DNA of 64,000 bases, taken from NCBI GenBank assembly GCA_004554665.1, contig SFKY01000007.1, positions 1 to 64,000 of the forward strand. The letters are read 5' to 3'. A program made the translations under genes and the position numbers. The notes under the pieces were generated by a model. The model was not told the DNA's origin. It saw only the letters and a list, made by a program, of their open reading frames with translations, and ran no database searches. Positions 8,642-16,918 of this stretch are shown piece by piece. Origin of the DNA: Bacteroidales bacterium. GTDB taxonomy: Bacteria; Bacteroidota; Bacteroidia; Bacteroidales; Bacteroidaceae. How positions within the stretch are numbered: the stretch's first letter is position 1; every line of letters begins with the position of its first letter.

Positions 8642-9232
8642 GTGAATCGTAGTATCGGTCTCTTCGGCGGTTCTTTTAACCCCATCCATTGTGGCCACAT
8701 CGCGCTGGCCCGGCACCTGCTCCAGGCGGCGGGGCTCGATGAGGTGTGGTTTGTCGTGTCGCCCATGAATCCTTTCAAGACACAGGCCACCGATTTGCTG
8801 GCCGATGACCTGCGGTTGCACATGGTCCGGATGGCGCTGGCCGACCAACCGCAGATGCAGGCATGCGATGTAGAGTTTCATCTGCCGCGGCCGTCCTATA
8901 TGTGGAACACCCTGCAGCACCTGGTCCGCCAATATCCCGACAGTCGTTTTACGTTGCTCATCGGTGCCGACAATTGGCTGAGCTTCCAGCGGTGGGCGCA
9001 TTGGCAGGAGATTATGGCCCACCACGCCATCGTGGTGTATCCTCGCGAGGGCTGTCCGGTTTCTCAGCACAGTCTGCCTACGGGCGTAACGCTTGTGCCG
9101 GCCCCACTCTTTCCCGTCAGCAGCACCATGATTCGGCAGCGCGTGGCCGCCGGCCTGCCCGTTACAGGCATGGTGCCGCCGGCCATCGAGTCTGCTGTGC
9201 TCCGATACTATGGAGCCGAGGCCGCCGAGTAA
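8642..9232 (+). CDS. nadD: Nicotinate-nucleotide adenylyltransferase
   Basis: Converts nicotinate mononucleotide to deamido-NAD with ATP in NAD synthesis. The nucleotidyltransferase motif GGSFNPIHCGH is at residues 9-19. The second motif, SSTMIRQRVAAGLPV, is near the C-terminus. At 196 aa it is normal. The only suitable start is GTG at 8642, four bases after the gmk stop, consistent with coupling to gmk. A separate NAD gene, nadK, lies at 34218. Confidence 0.95.
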   Translation: MNRSIGLFGGSFNPIHCGHIALARHLLQAAGLDEVWFVVSPMNPFKTQATDLLADDLRLHMVRMALADQPQMQACDVEFHLPRPSYMWNTLQHLVRQYPDSRFTLLIGADNWLSFQRWAHWQEIMAHHAIVVYPREGCPVSQHSLPTGVTLVPAPLFPVSSTMIRQRVAAGLPVTGMVPPAIESAVLRYYGAEAAE

Positions 9233-9329
9233 ACCGTGTGGCTCCTTTTACCATCTTCGTTTTCCGTTTGCTTGCCAATCCGTTTGTCCACCAGGTCACG
9301 TCCACAGTGCCCTGGTCGTCCTTCTATTC

Positions 9330-9391
9330 CGTAAATGCCATGATTAGCGTCGTAAAGGTGGCATTTGGCAGGTCTAAATGCGGCATTTAGC
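9330..9391. repeat. Interspersed modular repeat, copy B
   Basis: Three modules in alternating orientation lie between nadD and the sulfatase gene: GTAAATGCCATGATTAGC, then the reverse-orientation GTAAAGGTGGCATTTGG, then the near-palindrome CTAAATGCGGCATTTAG. The order and spacing match copies D, E, G and H. Confidence 0.85.
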
Positions 9392-9474
9392 TGTGGGGTA
9401 GGTCACGATGGCATGCGCTATGTTTTTTTACATTTTTATACATGCGCGCCTATGCGAATGTGGAAAAAAATGTG

Positions 9475-9482
9475 TAAGTTTG
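9475..9482 (+). promoter_or_regulatory. Promoter -7 element for the envelope cluster
   Basis: TAAGTTTG fits TAnnTTTG. A TATG at 9451-9454, 20 bp upstream, is a one-mismatch -33 element. The ATG of the sulfatase gene is 27 bp downstream. Confidence 0.55.
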
Positions 9483-9509
9483 CAAACGGAAACGAATAAC
9501 AACGACAGT

Positions 9510-11489
9510 ATGAAAGCTATGGATATCCTGCGTAGGGTATGCGCCTCGTTGTGGTTGCCCATCAAGACCAATGCGCTCTTTTTGGTGGCCATGTATGTGC
9601 TGGGTGTGCTCACCGAAGTGCTTACGCTGCCCGCTGTGCGGGGCGCGCATGTGTACGACAACCTGTATCTGGAGCTCTTTCTGGACCTCTATGTGGTGGG
9701 TGTGCTGCTCAGTTTCCTCCCTTGGTGGGTGAGACGGTGGGGGCGCACCCTGCTGGCTGTGGTGGCCTACATGGTGTCTATGGTCGATGTGTACTGTTTC
9801 TGGAAGTTCAAGTCTACCCTTACCCCCACCATGTTGCTGCTCGTGGGCGAGACCGATTCGAGAGAGGCCGGCGAGTTTGTACAGAGCTATCTGTCGTGGG
9901 AGCTGCTGACGGGTCCTGTGGGATGGATTGTGGCCCTGATGGTGCTGCACCTGTTGCTGGCACTGGGCAATAAGCAGATGGGCCGATGGCTACGTGGGCT
10001 GAAACGCAGGCTGGCAGCTGCCAGATGGGGCCGGCAGTTGGCCTCGGCCTTTGTCAGGAGCCGTCAGTGGCTCATCCCCGTGTTGGGGCTGGTGGTCATG
10101 GCCTCCCTCCTCACCTGGTCGGTGTGCAGCAGTGCCGGCAACAAGGCTAAACTGTGTAAACTGATGACGGGTCGAAGCATCGGCGAGGTGGAGCATACAC
10201 TCACCGACCGCGACCATGCCGTGCTCTATTCGCCGCTATGGCGGCTCACCTTCAGCATGTATGCCAACAAACTGGCCGCGCAGCAGATCGACCGCTTGGT
10301 AGAGGGAATCGACCGCGTGAAGGTAGACAGCTGCAGTTTCCGTTCTCCTACCATTGTGCTCATTATCGGCGAGAGCTATAGTCGCCACCATTCTTCCCTG
10401 TACGGCTATCGCATGCCTACTACACCGCGCCAGCAGGCGCGGGAGCGCAGCGGTCGGCTGGTAAGGTTTACCGATGTGGTGACACCGTGGAATCTGACCA
10501 GTTTTGTGTTCAAGAATATGCTCTCCCTGCATGTCGAGGGACAGGAGGGCGAGTGGTGCGACTATCCCCTTTTCGCCGAGGTGTTTCGCAAGGCCGGTTA
10601 CCACGTCACCTTCCTCACCAACCAGTTTTTGCCGCAGGCCAAGGAGGCGGTGTACGACTTCAGCGGCGGCTTCTTCCTCAACAATCCCCTGCTGAGCCAG
10701 GCCCAGTTTGATACCCGCAACACCGAGCTTCACCGCTACGACAGCGGTCTGCTGGCCGATTTTGACAAGATTCGTGAGGCCGGCACGCTCGATGGTGGCC
10801 AACCGGGCAATCTGGTCATCTTCCATCTGCTGGGACAGCACGTCAGCTACAAGGAGCGCTATCCCCGCAACCGCATGCGCTTCTTTGCCAGCGACTACGA
10901 GTCGTGGCGACCGGAACTCTCGGCCAAACAGCGCAAGATGGTGAGCCACTATGACAACGCCACCCTCTACAACGACTCGATCGTGGACCAGATCTGTCGG
11001 CGTTTCGACCGCGAAGATGCCATCGTGGTGTATGTCCCCGACCACGGGGAGGAGTGCTATGAGGAGCAGCGCGGCATCATCTGCCGCAACCATTCGGCAG
11101 CCATAGACCGCGGACTGGCTAAGTACGAGTTTGAGATACCCTTCTGGATTTACTGCACGCGCAGCTATATCCGTCGCCATCGGGATGTGTATCGTCAGGT
11201 GGTGGCCGCCAAGAATCGGCCTTACATGATCGATGCCTTGCCGCATCTGCTCCTCTATCTGGCCGGAATATCCTCTCCCGACTATCGCGAGGCCTACAAT
11301 GTGCTCAGTCCCGACTACGACGAGCACCGCCCGAGAATGCTCAAGGGAAGCACGGACTATGACCAGCTGGTGGATGAGGCAGGCAAAGAGGTGTCCCAAT
11401 ACCTGATGGGGCGGCGAAGCACGGCCAGCATCGGGCGACATGGCCGCGGCACAGCATGGCCATCGCCTTTTCTGAAGGGTGAAAGATGA
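9510..11489 (+). CDS. Phosphoethanolamine transferase-like membrane sulfatase
   Basis: Resembles the EptA/LtaS-type alkaline-phosphatase superfamily, which transfers phosphoethanolamine onto lipid A or glycans at the periplasmic face. The N-terminal third (about residues 15-210) is hydrophobic with about five membrane segments. The catalytic domain contains VLIIGESYSRHHSSLYGY, a probable nucleophile region around WNLTS, the HLLGQHVSYKERYP segment, and the metal motif YVPDHGEE. The ATG at 9510 gives 659 aa. The longer open frame from 9408 runs through the promoter element. First gene of the envelope cluster. The actual acceptor cannot be read from the sequence. Confidence 0.85.
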   Translation: MKAMDILRRVCASLWLPIKTNALFLVAMYVLGVLTEVLTLPAVRGAHVYDNLYLELFLDLYVVGVLLSFLPWWVRRWGRTLLAVVAYMVSMVDVYCFWKFKSTLTPTMLLLVGETDSREAGEFVQSYLSWELLTGPVGWIVALMVLHLLLALGNKQMGRWLRGLKRRLAAARWGRQLASAFVRSRQWLIPVLGLVVMASLLTWSVCSSAGNKAKLCKLMTGRSIGEVEHTLTDRDHAVLYSPLWRLTFSMYANKLAAQQIDRLVEGIDRVKVDSCSFRSPTIVLIIGESYSRHHSSLYGYRMPTTPRQQARERSGRLVRFTDVVTPWNLTSFVFKNMLSLHVEGQEGEWCDYPLFAEVFRKAGYHVTFLTNQFLPQAKEAVYDFSGGFFLNNPLLSQAQFDTRNTELHRYDSGLLADFDKIREAGTLDGGQPGNLVIFHLLGQHVSYKERYPRNRMRFFASDYESWRPELSAKQRKMVSHYDNATLYNDSIVDQICRRFDREDAIVVYVPDHGEECYEEQRGIICRNHSAAIDRGLAKYEFEIPFWIYCTRSYIRRHRDVYRQVVAAKNRPYMIDALPHLLLYLAGISSPDYREAYNVLSPDYDEHRPRMLKGSTDYDQLVDEAGKEVSQYLMGRRSTASIGRHGRGTAWPSPFLKGER

Positions 11490-11508
11490 ATAATCAATTG
11501 ACAAAAAA

Positions 11509-12561
11509 ATGAATTACCGAACTTGTGAGGTCCTCCGTGGGGTGGCCATTATCGGCATTTTCCTCCACAACTATTGCCATTGGCTGGGGCCTATCGTCAA
11601 AGAAAACGAATATACCTACTCCCAGCACCATGTGGATGTGCTCCAGCAGGTGCTTGCTGCCCCTGATGGCCAGCTTCCCCTGCACTTGGTGTCGTTTTTC
11701 GGCCACTATGGTGTGCCGTTGTTCCTCTTTCTCAGCGCCTACGGCCTGGTCTGCAAGTATGAGCGTAGCGGAGGCCCACTGCCGGGGACGTGGCGGTTTG
11801 TGCGTTATCACTTCCTGAAACTCTTTAAGATGATGGTGGTGGGCTTCGTCAGTTTCACGGTCATTGATGCCATTACCCCCGGGCGCTGGCACTATACGGT
11901 CACGCAGGTCGTGGCGCAGATGGCGATGGTCAACAATCTTCTGCCCGACCCCGACCGTCAGATATGGCCGGGACCTTATTGGTTTTTCGGTCTCATGTTG
12001 CAGTTGTATATCGTCTATCGGGTGGCGTTGTGCCGCCGCTCGTGGCGCGTTACGGTGATAGGGATGGCGGTCTGTGTGGGCATACAGTTGCTCCTCGACT
12101 GCGATGGCGATGCCATCAACCGGTATCGCTACAATTTCATGGGCGGCATGCTGCCTTTCGGCTTGGGATTGCTCTATGCACGCTACGGCGAGCGGTGGCG
12201 TGGCAGGATAGGTGGCAGCGTATGGCTGTGGACGGTGGTGTCTACGGTGGCGGTGTATGTGCTTAGCCTGCATCCTGTGGCATGGACATTTGCTCCGATC
12301 GCTGTCTGTGTGGCGGGTGTGAGTGGGGTCAAGGCCCTCACATCGGTCAGCTGGGCAGGCGGTCTTACCTCCGCCCTGCAGTGGATGGGAGACATATCGG
12401 CAGCCTTGTTTGTCTGTCACCCCATCCTACGCAAGGTCTTCATCCCCATTAGTCGTCAGGGCGATGTCTATACCGGATTGCTGCTTTATATCATTGCCTC
12501 GGTCTGCGTGGCTTGGCTGTTCAGGGAGGTGATGAAAAAGATTCCGAATCCACGGCCGTAG
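11509..12561 (+). CDS. Membrane acyltransferase (acyltransferase-3 family)
   Basis: Polytopic protein of 350 aa with about ten hydrophobic segments. Its start, YRTCEVLRGVAIIGIFLHNYCHW, carries the family's conserved RG...H pattern (His20), and SFFGHYGVPLFLFLSAYGL follows. Such proteins O-acetylate or otherwise acylate surface polysaccharides, using donors from the cytoplasm. It begins 19 bp after the sulfatase gene and precedes a second, distantly similar acyltransferase. The substrate is unknown. Confidence 0.85.
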   Translation: MNYRTCEVLRGVAIIGIFLHNYCHWLGPIVKENEYTYSQHHVDVLQQVLAAPDGQLPLHLVSFFGHYGVPLFLFLSAYGLVCKYERSGGPLPGTWRFVRYHFLKLFKMMVVGFVSFTVIDAITPGRWHYTVTQVVAQMAMVNNLLPDPDRQIWPGPYWFFGLMLQLYIVYRVALCRRSWRVTVIGMAVCVGIQLLLDCDGDAINRYRYNFMGGMLPFGLGLLYARYGERWRGRIGGSVWLWTVVSTVAVYVLSLHPVAWTFAPIAVCVAGVSGVKALTSVSWAGGLTSALQWMGDISAALFVCHPILRKVFIPISRQGDVYTGLLLYIIASVCVAWLFREVMKKIPNPRP

Positions 12562-12642
12562 AACTTTGATGATTCACAATTCATAATTTACAATTGGCTT
12601 CGCCGCACTTCGTTTCACCATTCATAAAGATATTTACGTCGA

Positions 12643-13650
12643 ATGAATTACTCCTCCATTTCCCGCCATCGGGCTGTTTTGATGGGATTGGCCATCATCG
12701 GCATCATCCTCTTCCATGTACCCCTCTCGCGTGGTGACATGTTCTTCGGTCTCAAGCGTATGGGCAATGTGGGCGTGGATGTCTTCTTCCTGCTCAGTGG
12801 TGTCGGACTGTGGTTCGCTTGGAGCAAAAAGCCCTCGGTGATGCACTTCTACCGCCGGCGACTGCTGCGCATCATGCCGGCATGGATGGTGGTGGCCACT
12901 GCCTTTTACCTCACTGACTGGTTGGGAGCGCAGCGTTTCTCGTCGAGTCTTGTCGACTTGATTGGCGATATCACCATCAACTGGGATTTTTGGCTGCACG
13001 ACGAACTGACCTTCTGGTATATTCCTGCCACGCTGGCGCTCTATCTGGTCGCACCGTGGTACATGCGGCTCATCGCATCGCGGCCGGCCTATCGCTGGTT
13101 GCCTGTGCTGATGGTGGTGTGGTGCGTGGCCGTGCAGTATGTGTTGCCTCTGCATGCAGCCGTGGGGCATATCGAGATATTCTGGAGCCGTGTCCCCATC
13201 TTCTTTATCGGCCTAGGCCTGGGTGAGCGCATACAGACGGGGCAGACCATCGATGCCTCGGCACGCGGCTTGCTGGTGCTGACGCTTGTGGCCACGCTGT
13301 CGCTGTGTCTCTATCTGGAGCAAGCGCGGCACGGACGCTTCCCGCTCTTCTTGGAACGTATGGTCTACATCCCCATGACGCTGTCGGGACTGATGCTGCT
13401 GGCGCAGTGGATAGAGCGGTGGCCGCAACGGTTGCGCTCGGCCATCGCTTGGGTGGGTGCCATCAGTCTGGAGACCTACCTTATCCATTGCCAGTTTGTG
13501 CTTCTACCTATCAGTAAGTATGGCTGGGGCTACTGGCCCACGGCCTTGGCCTGCATCGCCATCACGCTCCCCATCGCTTGGGTGCTGCACACGGTGCTCG
13601 AGCGGCTCATCGACATGGCGACCCGGAGCCATAAGGCAAAACCTGTTTAA
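12643..13650 (+). CDS. Membrane acyltransferase (acyltransferase-3 family)
   Basis: Polytopic protein of 335 aa. It opens with SISRHRAVLMGLAIIGIILF followed by His25, then FFGLKRMGNVGVDVFFLLSG, the classic acyltransferase-3 pattern. The second half carries further membrane segments and ends in SLETYLIHCQFV. It shares the fold and the GLAIIGI..H start with its upstream neighbour, but the rest is divergent. It is preceded by 81 bp of AT-rich sequence and followed 20 bp later by the UbiA gene. Probably decorates the same glycan or lipid as the neighbouring enzymes. Confidence 0.86.
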   Translation: MNYSSISRHRAVLMGLAIIGIILFHVPLSRGDMFFGLKRMGNVGVDVFFLLSGVGLWFAWSKKPSVMHFYRRRLLRIMPAWMVVATAFYLTDWLGAQRFSSSLVDLIGDITINWDFWLHDELTFWYIPATLALYLVAPWYMRLIASRPAYRWLPVLMVVWCVAVQYVLPLHAAVGHIEIFWSRVPIFFIGLGLGERIQTGQTIDASARGLLVLTLVATLSLCLYLEQARHGRFPLFLERMVYIPMTLSGLMLLAQWIERWPQRLRSAIAWVGAISLETYLIHCQFVLLPISKYGWGYWPTALACIAITLPIAWVLHTVLERLIDMATRSHKAKPV

Positions 13651-13670
13651 CTCTCAATCATGTATAAGCA

Positions 13671-14555
13671 ATGACAATATCAGGGATGATGCGCATCATC
13701 AGGGTGCGCCAGTGGGTAAAAAACTTCTTCGTCTTCGTACCGCTGTTCTTTGGCGGTGCCATCATGGATATGTCGGCACTGTGGGCGGGCTTCGTCACTT
13801 TCGCCGCTTTCTGTTTCGCCGCGTCGGGCATCTATTGTCTCAATGACATCGTGGATGTGGAGGCCGATAGGCAGCATCCCGTCAAGTGCCACAGACCGAT
13901 AGCCTCGGGCGAGGTAAGCATCGGTGAGGGATGGATGCTCATGGTGCTGATGGTGGGATTGTCGGCGGGTGTGTTGCTGCTGCTTCCCCAGCACGGCTGG
14001 CGGGTTGCCGGCGTGGTGGCCGCCTATCTGGTGCTCAATGTGGGCTACTGTGTGAAGCTCAAAGACAGTGCCATCGTGGACGTGTGTATCGTCGCCTTCG
14101 GATTCGTGCTGCGCATCTTGGCCGGAGGTGAGGCTACAGGAATCGTCTTGAGCAAGTGGATCGTGCTGATGACCTTCTTGCTCACCCTCTTCCTGAGTTT
14201 TGCCAAGCGTAGGGATGATGTCCTGCGGATGGATGCGACAGGTGTGCCGCCGCGGAAGAATACGATTCGCTATAATCTCACTTTCATCAACCAGGCCATC
14301 ACGGTGACGGGGGCGGTGATGCTTGTGTGCTACATCATGTACACGGTGTCGCCTGAGACACAAGAGCATTTTCACACCGATTACCTCTATCTCACCAGCG
14401 TCTATGTGTTGGTGGGACTGCTCCGCTACATGCAGATAGCGGTGGTGGACAAGCAGAGTGGCGATCCCACCAAGGTGATTCTGAAAGACAGGGCCATTCA
14501 GATTATCGTGCTGGCATGGATAGTGACGTTCCTCTTTATCATCTATGTGGCATGA
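13671..14555 (+). CDS. UbiA-family decaprenyl-phosphate phosphoribosyltransferase-like protein
   Basis: Membrane prenyltransferase, 294 aa. It opens RIIRVRQWVKNFFVFVPLF. The Asp-rich motif NDIVDVEADRQHPVKCHRPI (residues 58-77) and the later KLKDSAIVDVCIVAFGFVLRILAGG are the pattern I know from DPPR synthases (mycobacterial Rv3806c) rather than from quinone or heme UbiA enzymes. DPPR synthases move 5-phosphoribose from PRPP onto polyprenyl phosphate. The start could also be Met6 or Met7. Its stop overlaps the next ATG by four bases (ATGA), tying it to the HAD phosphatase. Assigned by motif memory, not by search. Confidence 0.85.
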   Translation: MTISGMMRIIRVRQWVKNFFVFVPLFFGGAIMDMSALWAGFVTFAAFCFAASGIYCLNDIVDVEADRQHPVKCHRPIASGEVSIGEGWMLMVLMVGLSAGVLLLLPQHGWRVAGVVAAYLVLNVGYCVKLKDSAIVDVCIVAFGFVLRILAGGEATGIVLSKWIVLMTFLLTLFLSFAKRRDDVLRMDATGVPPRKNTIRYNLTFINQAITVTGAVMLVCYIMYTVSPETQEHFHTDYLYLTSVYVLVGLLRYMQIAVVDKQSGDPTKVILKDRAIQIIVLAWIVTFLFIIYVA

Positions 14556-15157
14556 GAAGGATTCACGCTTTCGATTTTGACGGCACGGTGACCACTTGCG
14601 ACACGTTGCTGGCCTTTATCCGCTTTGCCAAGGGCGACAGGGCATTCCTTGCCGGATTCCTGCGGTATAGTCCGTGGTTGGTATTGATGAAGTTGGGACT
14701 CTATCCCAACTGGAAGGCCAAGCAGCGGGTGTTTGCCCACTTCTTCAAAGGGTGGACGCTGACCGGGTTTGATGCCTGTTGCCGCCGCTTTGCCGCCACC
14801 CATGCCGCGCTGTTGCGTCCTAAGGCGGTGGAAGCCATACAGGCAGCCTTGGCAAAGGGCGATACCGTGGTGGTGGTGAGTGCCAGCATCGACAATTGGG
14901 TGGCCCCTTTCTTCCGGAACCTTGCAGGCAAGAATCCGATGGCTGTCACGGTGCTGGGTACAAGGGTAGAGACCGACGGCGGAGTGCTCACGGGTCGCTT
15001 CGTGGGCAACAACTGCTATGGTGAAGAGAAGGTGAGACGGCTCAGAGAGCGGTTTCCTGATCGTGGAGAGTATGAACTGGTTGCCTATGGCGACAGCCGG
15101 GGCGACAAAGAACTGTTGGCGTATGCGGACAAGGGATATTTCAGACCGTTTGAGTAG
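14552..15157 (+). CDS. HAD-IB family phosphatase
   Basis: Soluble HAD phosphatase of 201 aa. The nucleophile motif is FDFDGTVT with Asp8 and Asp10. Motif II is VVVSASIDNW. Motif IV is YGDSRGDKELLAYAD. The ATG at 14552 overlaps the UbiA stop. The in-frame extension to 14516 lies wholly within UbiA and is not used. Coupling to a DPPR-synthase-like gene suggests it removes the 5-phosphate from polyprenyl-phosphoryl phosphoribose, a role filled by a different fold in mycobacteria. That role is inference. Confidence 0.85.
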   Translation: MRRIHAFDFDGTVTTCDTLLAFIRFAKGDRAFLAGFLRYSPWLVLMKLGLYPNWKAKQRVFAHFFKGWTLTGFDACCRRFAATHAALLRPKAVEAIQAALAKGDTVVVVSASIDNWVAPFFRNLAGKNPMAVTVLGTRVETDGGVLTGRFVGNNCYGEEKVRRLRERFPDRGEYELVAYGDSRGDKELLAYADKGYFRPFE

Positions 15158-15527
15158 GCATTGGCAAGGCCGGTGGGGCGAGGTGCTGCGCTTTGGCGTG
15201 GTGGGAGTCACAGCCACGGCCATCCAGTACGGCGTATATTGGCTCTTGCTGGCTGTGGCGGTACCCACGTTGGCCATGACCGTAGCCTATGGCGTGAGTT
15301 TCGCCTTCAATTTTTACGCCTCCACCCGCTTTACGTTTCGCGTGGCGGCCAGCGCCAAGCGAGGAGCGGGATTTGCGCTCTCGCATGTGGTGAACTACCT
15401 GCTGCAGATGGCATTGCTCAACCTCTTCATCGGTCTGGGCGTGAGCCGTCAGCTTGCTCCCATTCCGATGTTTGCCATCTGTGTGCCTGTCAACTTCATA
15501 TTGGTAAGATATTTTTTGAAAAGATGA
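15123..15527 (+). CDS. GtrA-family membrane protein
   Basis: Small four-segment membrane protein, 134 aa from the ATG at 15123. It shows the GtrA pattern LRFGVVGVTATAIQYGVYWLL, SFAFNFYASTRFTF and a final PVNFILVRYFLKR. GtrA proteins are thought to flip or assist movement of polyprenyl-phosphate sugars, and a GtrA relative (Rv3789) is linked to decaprenyl-phosphoryl arabinose in mycobacteria. The start overlaps the HAD gene by 35 bp, so the exact initiation site is uncertain. The stop overlaps the next ATG by four bases. Confidence 0.88.
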   Translation: MRTRDISDRLSRHWQGRWGEVLRFGVVGVTATAIQYGVYWLLLAVAVPTLAMTVAYGVSFAFNFYASTRFTFRVAASAKRGAGFALSHVVNYLLQMALLNLFIGLGVSRQLAPIPMFAICVPVNFILVRYFLKR

Positions 15528-16918
15528 ATCTCTTTGCTTTTTTCAGAATCCGCCGGGAAGAGCGGAGGATGGCATGGATGGTACTCGCGCTCTTGGTGGC
15601 GCTCAATATCCTTACCATCGCCAAGTATCACGGCGTATTCACCCCGTTGGCTGACGATTATTGGCGGCTTTTTGTCGGCAAGTTCCATGTTTCGGGTTTT
15701 GATCCCATCTCCTATTACGTGCTGTCGCATTGGGAGGCGCGCTACAATGTGTACCGGCATCCGTTGTTGGCGTTTGTCATGTGGCCCCCTTACCTCCTCA
15801 ACCGTGCCTGCATGTCGCTGTTGGGAGTCAACTGCGCCCCTTACATCATGGCCGTAATACTGGTCTTTGCCGCTTTTTATGCTTTCCTCTTTCTCTATCG
15901 TATCTTGCGCGAGGTGGTAGGACTTGCCCACGGCGATGCCTCGCTGCTGTGCTGGTTTCTGTACGGTTTTGCTTTTGTCATGCTGTCGGCAATGGTGCCC
16001 GACCATTTTATCCTTTCCATGTTCCTGTTGCTGCTCACGCTCTACGTGACGGGACTGCACATCCGCCGTCGGCAGCCGATGAGCAAGTTGCTCACTGTCG
16101 GCCTCTTTGTGGCTACGGCCGGAGTGTCGCTCAACAATGGTCTGAAAGTCTTTCTGGCCGCCCTCTTCGCCAATGGCCGTCGCTTCTTCCGCCCAGCCTA
16201 CCTCCTGCTGGCCGTCGTTTTGCCGGCGCTTGTCCTGTGGATGGGCTGCCGGTACGAGTATCGTTACTTGGTGGCACCGGGCGAGATAGCCCGCCATGCA
16301 GCCAAGAAGGCCGCGCGCCAGGCACAGGCCGAGAAAAAGAAGGTGGCGACTGCTCAGATGGCTGTTTCCGACACCCTTGCCAAGGCGCAGCAGCCACCCA
16401 AGGCCAAGCCGAAGAAGCGGGGGACGCAGAAGGGTGCCCCCCTGATGCAGGGAGAGTTCATGCGCTGGACAGACATCACCACGTCCAGGGCTTCTTCGGT
16501 GGTAGAGAATCTATTCGGAGAATCCATCCAGCTCCATCCCGACTATTTGCTGCAAGACGAGTTCCGCTACCGCCCCATGATTGTGACCTACCGATGGGTA
16601 GCGAGCTATGTGGTTGAGGCCCTCATCGTAGCCCTCTTTCTTGTGGGGATATGGTGTGGGCGCAGGAGTCGTTTTCTCTGGTTGGCGCTGTCGTGGTTTG
16701 CGCTCGATATGGCCCTGCATATCGGACTGGGCTTCGGCATCAACGAGGTCTACATCATGACCGCCCATTGGGCCTTTGTCGTGCCCATCGCCGTGGCCTA
16801 TGCCCTCCGCCATGCCCGGGCGAGGAGCCTGTTTGCCCTGCGGTCGCTCATCGTGGCACTCACGGCATGGTTGTATATATATAATGTGTACCTAATCATC
16901 GACTATATGTTATGTTGA
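15524..16918 (+). CDS. Polytopic membrane protein, LADDY family, copy 1 (possible GT-C glycosyltransferase)
   Basis: 464 aa with about nine or ten membrane segments. I believe relatives are filed as DUF6080, but cannot confirm. After the first membrane segment comes TPLADDYWRLF (Asp44-Asp45), an acidic pair in the first outer loop as in GT-C glycosyltransferases that use polyprenyl-phosphate sugars. YRHPLLAFVMWPPYLLN and a late block, GFGINEVYIMTAHWAFVVPIA, are shared with the next gene. A charged, Lys/Ala/Gln-rich loop lies around residues 250-305. The ATG at 15524 overlaps the GtrA stop. The enzyme role is inferred from motif and neighbours. Confidence 0.7.
   Translation: MNLFAFFRIRREERRMAWMVLALLVALNILTIAKYHGVFTPLADDYWRLFVGKFHVSGFDPISYYVLSHWEARYNVYRHPLLAFVMWPPYLLNRACMSLLGVNCAPYIMAVILVFAAFYAFLFLYRILREVVGLAHGDASLLCWFLYGFAFVMLSAMVPDHFILSMFLLLLTLYVTGLHIRRRQPMSKLLTVGLFVATAGVSLNNGLKVFLAALFANGRRFFRPAYLLLAVVLPALVLWMGCRYEYRYLVAPGEIARHAAKKAARQAQAEKKKVATAQMAVSDTLAKAQQPPKAKPKKRGTQKGAPLMQGEFMRWTDITTSRASSVVENLFGESIQLHPDYLLQDEFRYRPMIVTYRWVASYVVEALIVALFLVGIWCGRRSRFLWLALSWFALDMALHIGLGFGINEVYIMTAHWAFVVPIAVAYALRHARARSLFALRSLIVALTAWLYIYNVYLIIDYMLC

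Noticed and set aside
12562..12642. Possible insertion remnant between the two acyltransferase genes (CACAATTCATAATTTACAATT)
   Set aside because: Short AT-rich stretch without clear terminal inverted repeats or target duplication.
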